In this document: piece by piece, positions 60,465 through 64,000 of the stretch
Layout of the letters: the number at the start of each line of letters is the position of its first letter
How positions within the stretch are numbered: position 1 is the stretch's first letter
NCBI GenBank assembly: GCA_958450365.1
Contig: CAUEEP010000743.1
Coordinates: forward strand, 7,619,501-7,683,500
Direction: 5' to 3'
DNA: 64,000 nt
From: Mesorhabditis belari
Lineage: Eukaryota > Nematoda > Chromadorea > Rhabditida > Rhabditidae
The notes under the pieces: generated by a model
Told to the model about the DNA's origin: nothing
What the model saw: only the letters and a program-made list of their open reading frames with translations
Databases searched by the model: none
Program-made: the position numbers and the translations under genes

Positions 60465-60874
60465 GGGGGTGGGACAAATGCGACCTTTTTTTTGCGCACC
60501 TGAACATTTGCGCACCTTTTTTTTGCTGGAAAAGGCCTTAGGAAAGGTCGTAGAGCTTCAAAAATGTTTCCATACTGGGGAATCGTATGCGTAGATTCCG
60601 AATTTCGACAAATCAGACCTCGCTGACACGTCAAATTTGGGCTAAAAGGCAAAAACTACGCAACTTAACGCTTTTCCGCAGTTTTTGCCTTTTAGCCCAA
60701 ATTTGACGTGTCAGCGAGGTCTGATTTGTCGAAATTCGGAATCTACGCATACGATTCCCCAGTATGGAAACATTTTTGAAGCTCTACGACCTTTCCTAAG
60801 GCCTTTTCCAGCAAAAAAAAAAGGTGCGCAAATGTTCAGGTGCGCAAAAAAAAGGTCGCATTTGTCCCACCCCC
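60465..60874. mobile_element. Long-hairpin element, second copy of the GGGxGTGGGACAAATGCG family
   Basis: 410 bp made of two nearly perfect inverted arms meeting near 60670. Flanks are CTATTCTT on the left and TTATTCTT on the right, an 8-bp target duplication with one change. The inner sequence differs from the 51190 copy. Confidence 0.9.
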
Positions 60875-61352
60875 TTATTCTTACAAATCGACATCCACTC
60901 CATTCCCTGTGACGATCTGTTTTGGAAAGTCGGTAGAAGTTATCGCTGCATTGCCGTTAATGGTCACACTCTAAGCGCTTAACGTTAGAAAAGTTGCCAC
61001 TTTAAAGTATTTTTAGTTCTTTTATAAAGTATTAAAGTAAAAACGATTTTACTTTTAATAAAGTCTCAGCTTGAGTATTTTGAAGAAAAAGTAAAATGAA
61101 TAAAATTGGTAGCATAGTCGAAAAAGAAAAAAAAAATCTCTTTCTTTTTCGAGCGCCACTGAATATTTAATCGCATCGAAAAGCTTTTTGATAAGAAAAA
61201 TTCGTTTTTTCTTATGGGATTATAGTTCATTTGTCACAAAAAAACGTAAAATTTTCTCGTAGACTCGATGCTACTTTTCGTGTACGATTTACAGTCATGG
61301 ACAAGTCTTTACAAGTCTTTTAACGTTGGTTTTTAGAAGTTTGTTCTTTGTA

Positions 61353-61587
61353 TACAGTACCGGACAATGAAATATGATATTTGAAAAACGATCGTCACTT
61401 TCGCGCGTCTGTAACTCCCTTGTCTTTGAGTTTAAACTATTAGTGTTATACATTTTCTGAAAGCTCTTTTCAAGGGCTACACAATGGTAATATTAATATT
61501 TAGAAATACGGTAATGACAAGGGAGTTACAGACGCGCGAAAGTGACGATCTTTTTTCAAATATCATTTTTCATTGTCCAGTAGTGTA
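61353..61587. mobile_element. Palindromic MITE, family TACAGTACTGGACAATG, copy 5
   Basis: Full length, with the centre reversed relative to copies 1-3. Confidence 0.9.
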
Positions 61588-61889
61588 TCTTGATCCAAAT
61601 CCGACCAATTTGCAAACGGCTAAAAGATTTAAAAAACTTTCTCTTTATCTCTATTATGTTTTGTGTTTTGAGAGAGTGCAATAGTCTTGAAACCTTTAAA
61701 TTATCTGTAGATGATCTTGATCTTGAAGCTCTAGTGGATCCTTGACGTTATCTGTGCTACCCATATATTGTATTATATCGTGTATTATATCGCGTTGCTT
61801 TTATCGGCCCTTTTCGTGTTATGTGTATGAATTGATGTGTTTTAATCTTAAATCTAGCGCACTTTATCTCAGGTTTTGAATAAAGTATC

Positions 61890-62029
61890 TATATGTCGTA
61901 GCCGCTTACGAAATTCAGCCGCTAACGAATCATTCGTTAACGGCTAGCCGTTGACGAATGAAATTTTTCCCTACCCGCTAACAAATCATTCGTTAGCGGC
62001 TGAATTTTGTAAGCGGCTATGACATATAT
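61890..62029. mobile_element. Short palindrome with TATATGTCGTAGCCGCT ends
   Basis: Its ends match the 15139 element; the core alternates GCTAACGAATCATTCGTTA and inverse. Just upstream (about 61700-61830) is an inverted match to 56216-56326. Confidence 0.82.
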
Positions 62030-62154
62030 ATTAGAGACACGGGAAATTTTGGTTACACAGAGTCTTTTCATGTACTAGTTGGTACTTTTCATGTACTTTT
62101 CATGTACTAGAATAAAGTATCTATATATTATCTCTAATTTTAACATTATAAAAA

Positions 62155-62222
62155 GGCCCTCATGGTGTATTGGTTAAGTTCCCACTTCCAAACTGAGGGT
62201 GTGGGGTTCGGCCCCCCTAGGG
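62155..62222 (+). other. tRNA-like module
   Basis: ATGGTGTATTGGTTAAGTTC (A-box) and GGGGTTCGGCCCC (B-box) with a 3-bp anticodon stem. It is followed by about 120 bp of GC-richer, CTAGAG-rich sequence, as if it were the head of a SINE. Confidence 0.55.
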
Positions 62223-63121
62223 TTCTCTTCCCTAGCCCGTGCGCCCAGACTAGAGGTGTCTTCTCTAGAGCTGACTAGAGATCCCTTCTCTAGCGGAGTT
62301 CACTCTTCCACTGGGTTGGCCCATTCATGGCCTGAGGTTATTAAAGCAAGAAGCCTATCTTCTATCTATCTTCTTTTCTCCCCGCCTCCACATCGCCGAG
62401 TAAAATATCTCATCTTTCTCTATGTATTTATGTGTAGATTTGTGTATTGTCTGACTGATTACGCTTTATTTCATGTCCTGAATAAAGTATCAATATCATA
62501 TATATCAAAAAGATGGATTTGACAATTTATCAGGTGTCATGAACTTTTTAATAAAACAAAAATTGAGCTAAAAATTAAGCCAATAATTAAGCTAAAAATT
62601 AAGCCAATAATTAAGCCAAAAATTGATGGATTTATGTAAATAAGACAATTTATTTCAAGCATACAAGCGCAGAGTCTATGGCAAAAATTATGCAAGAAAA
62701 GATTGATTTAAATAAAACATATAAAACAAAAATATAAAGCAAAAGCGATAAAGTGATTCGAAATTGAGTTGATAAAGTTGAGTTTCTGGTGTATGAGCAA
62801 AAAGGAAAAAAATTGAGGAATGAAGTTTGGAGGGACTCGTGTTCACGTTATCATCGGGATATTTCTTTTTGGAACAATCACCGAGTATAGTAACCTGTTA
62901 AATATATCTCATATTTCATTTATAATGTTTTCACAGAAAGCAAAGAATTAATTAATAATTCAATAATTAATAATTAAGCTATTAAACAAAGTAAACTTAT
63001 GGTAATACTAGAAGCAAAAAAAAATCAAAGCAAAATCATATTCCCGAGGAAATAGTGATTCGAAGACGAAACGAATACTGTAGAGAAACAGTATATGAAG
63101 CAGTATATGAAAAAATAGAGT

Positions 63122-63220
63122 TTAGAAACGTCCATTGAAGGGCATTGGTTGAGCAAGGAGAAGAGATTTGAAAGCCGACACATCGACACCGGCAAGATCG
63201 GCTGGGAAACCGCCTTGGCT
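63122..63220 (-). CDS. Terminal exon of a gene extending past the right edge
   Basis: A strong TTTCCAG acceptor at 63221 opens a 33-codon frame (SQGGFPADLAGVDVSAFKSL … PMPFNGRF, stop at 63122-63124). Composition is protein-like and phase 0. The preceding intron holds the minisatellite below. The family is not recognised from this short tail. Confidence 0.55.
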   Translation of the reverse strand, partial: SQGGFPADLAGVDVSAFKSLLLAQPMPFNGRF

Positions 63221-63474
63221 CTGGAAAGGCGATGGGATAAAGTTTCAATTATTGTGGTTCCAATTTTGTGGTTCAATTAAAGTTTCAATTATTATTGTGG
63301 CATCAATTATTAGCTAAAATTTCCGATTAGGCTATCCAGAAAGTCTTTTTGTTCCATACTTTCGTTAAAAAATAACAAATTCATCAATTAATCGATGGTT
63401 TACTCTAAGGTCGACCTCTACAATACTCTAGAATACTCTACAATACTCTACAATGGCTTTTGAGAGAAAGCTCA

Positions 63475-63832
63475 AAGCTCACCTTAACTCAAAGCTCACC
63501 TTAACTCAAAGCTCACCTTAACTCAAAGCTCGCCTTAACTCAAAGCTCACCTTAACTCAAAGCTCGCCTTAACTCAAAGCTCACCTTAACTCAAAGCTCA
63601 CCTTAACTCAAAGCTCGCCTTAACTCAAAGCTCACCTTAACTCAAAGCTCGCCTTAACTCAAAGCTCACCTTAACTCAAAGCTCACCTTAACTCAAAGCT
63701 CACCTTAACTCAAAGCTCGCCTTAACTCAAAGCTCGTCTTAACTCAAAGCTCGCCTTAACTCAAAGCACGCCTTAACTCAAAGCACGCCTTAACTCAAAG
63801 CTCGCCTTAACTCAAAGCTCGTCTTAACTCAA
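63475..63832. repeat. Minisatellite, 17-bp unit CTCAAAGCTCACCTTAA
   Basis: About 21 units, highly regular, with A/G variation at one position (CACC/CGCC) and rare CGTC or CACG variants. Confidence 0.95.
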
Positions 63833-64000
63833 CACAAAATTCATTTTTCCGTAAAATCTTCAATTCCTGTTTTAAAGAAAATCGTTGAATGGATCGTTTT
63901 CATTTTACAGACTTATGTAATCAAATGAGCTTTATCTTTTTTACTTTGATACCAAAATAGGTTTGTATTAAAGAAAGTGTCCAAATTACGACTTCAGCAT

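Noticed and set aside
60446..60912. Identical proteins encoded on opposite strands
   Set aside because: Both frames are the two arms of the 60465-60874 hairpin element.

Overview
This window is nuclear DNA from a nematode, most likely a rhabditid (Clade V) worm. The evidence is AT-rich sequence, many 40-60 bp introns with TTTYAG acceptors, coding that can only be read by splicing short exons, clear orthologues of nematode genes, and start codons sitting just downstream of orphan splice acceptors as expected for spliced-leader trans-splicing. It is not bacterial or viral. Gene models were spliced by eye using reading-phase continuity; exon edges can be off by a base or two, and unresolved joins are stated.

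Layout, left to right. 1-7673 (+): 3' part of a formin (end of FH2 domain plus a long Ser/Thr/Pro-rich tail). One 2.9-kb intron holds a complete antisense gene for a secreted Gln/Pro-rich protein (802-2465, -). 8227-11519 (-): cdka-1, the CDK5 activator (p35-like), complete. 13502 to about 21245 (-): tmem-132, with ectodomain, membrane helix and cytoplasmic tail. 25914-29284 (-): a sphingomyelin-synthase-family enzyme. 33970-34470 (-): exon-like sequence of unknown identity. 38853-44779 (-): a PA-TM-RING E3 ligase resembling PLR-1/ZNRF3/RNF43, complete. 50677 to about 56620 (-): a large extracellular CUB-like protein with a threonine-rich stalk and hydrophobic C-terminus. 63122-63220 (-): last exon of a gene that continues past the right edge.

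Between and inside these genes the DNA is dominated by short inverted-repeat elements (about 25 in 64 kb), Tc1/mariner remnants, intronic minisatellites and tRNA-like modules. The 44.8-50.6 kb and 56.7-63.1 kb stretches hold almost only such material.

The genes do not form an obvious pathway or operon. Several (cdka-1, tmem-132, plr-1, formin) belong to families linked to neuronal or cytoskeletal development, but that is family knowledge and not something the layout shows. The most unusual observations are: a near-identical ~205-bp inverted copy of a coding exon inside another intron of the same CUB-like gene; a long-hairpin element family with 8-bp target duplications; a palindromic element family whose hairpin loop occurs in both orientations; and a dispersed set of tRNA-like modules that do not fold as tRNAs.
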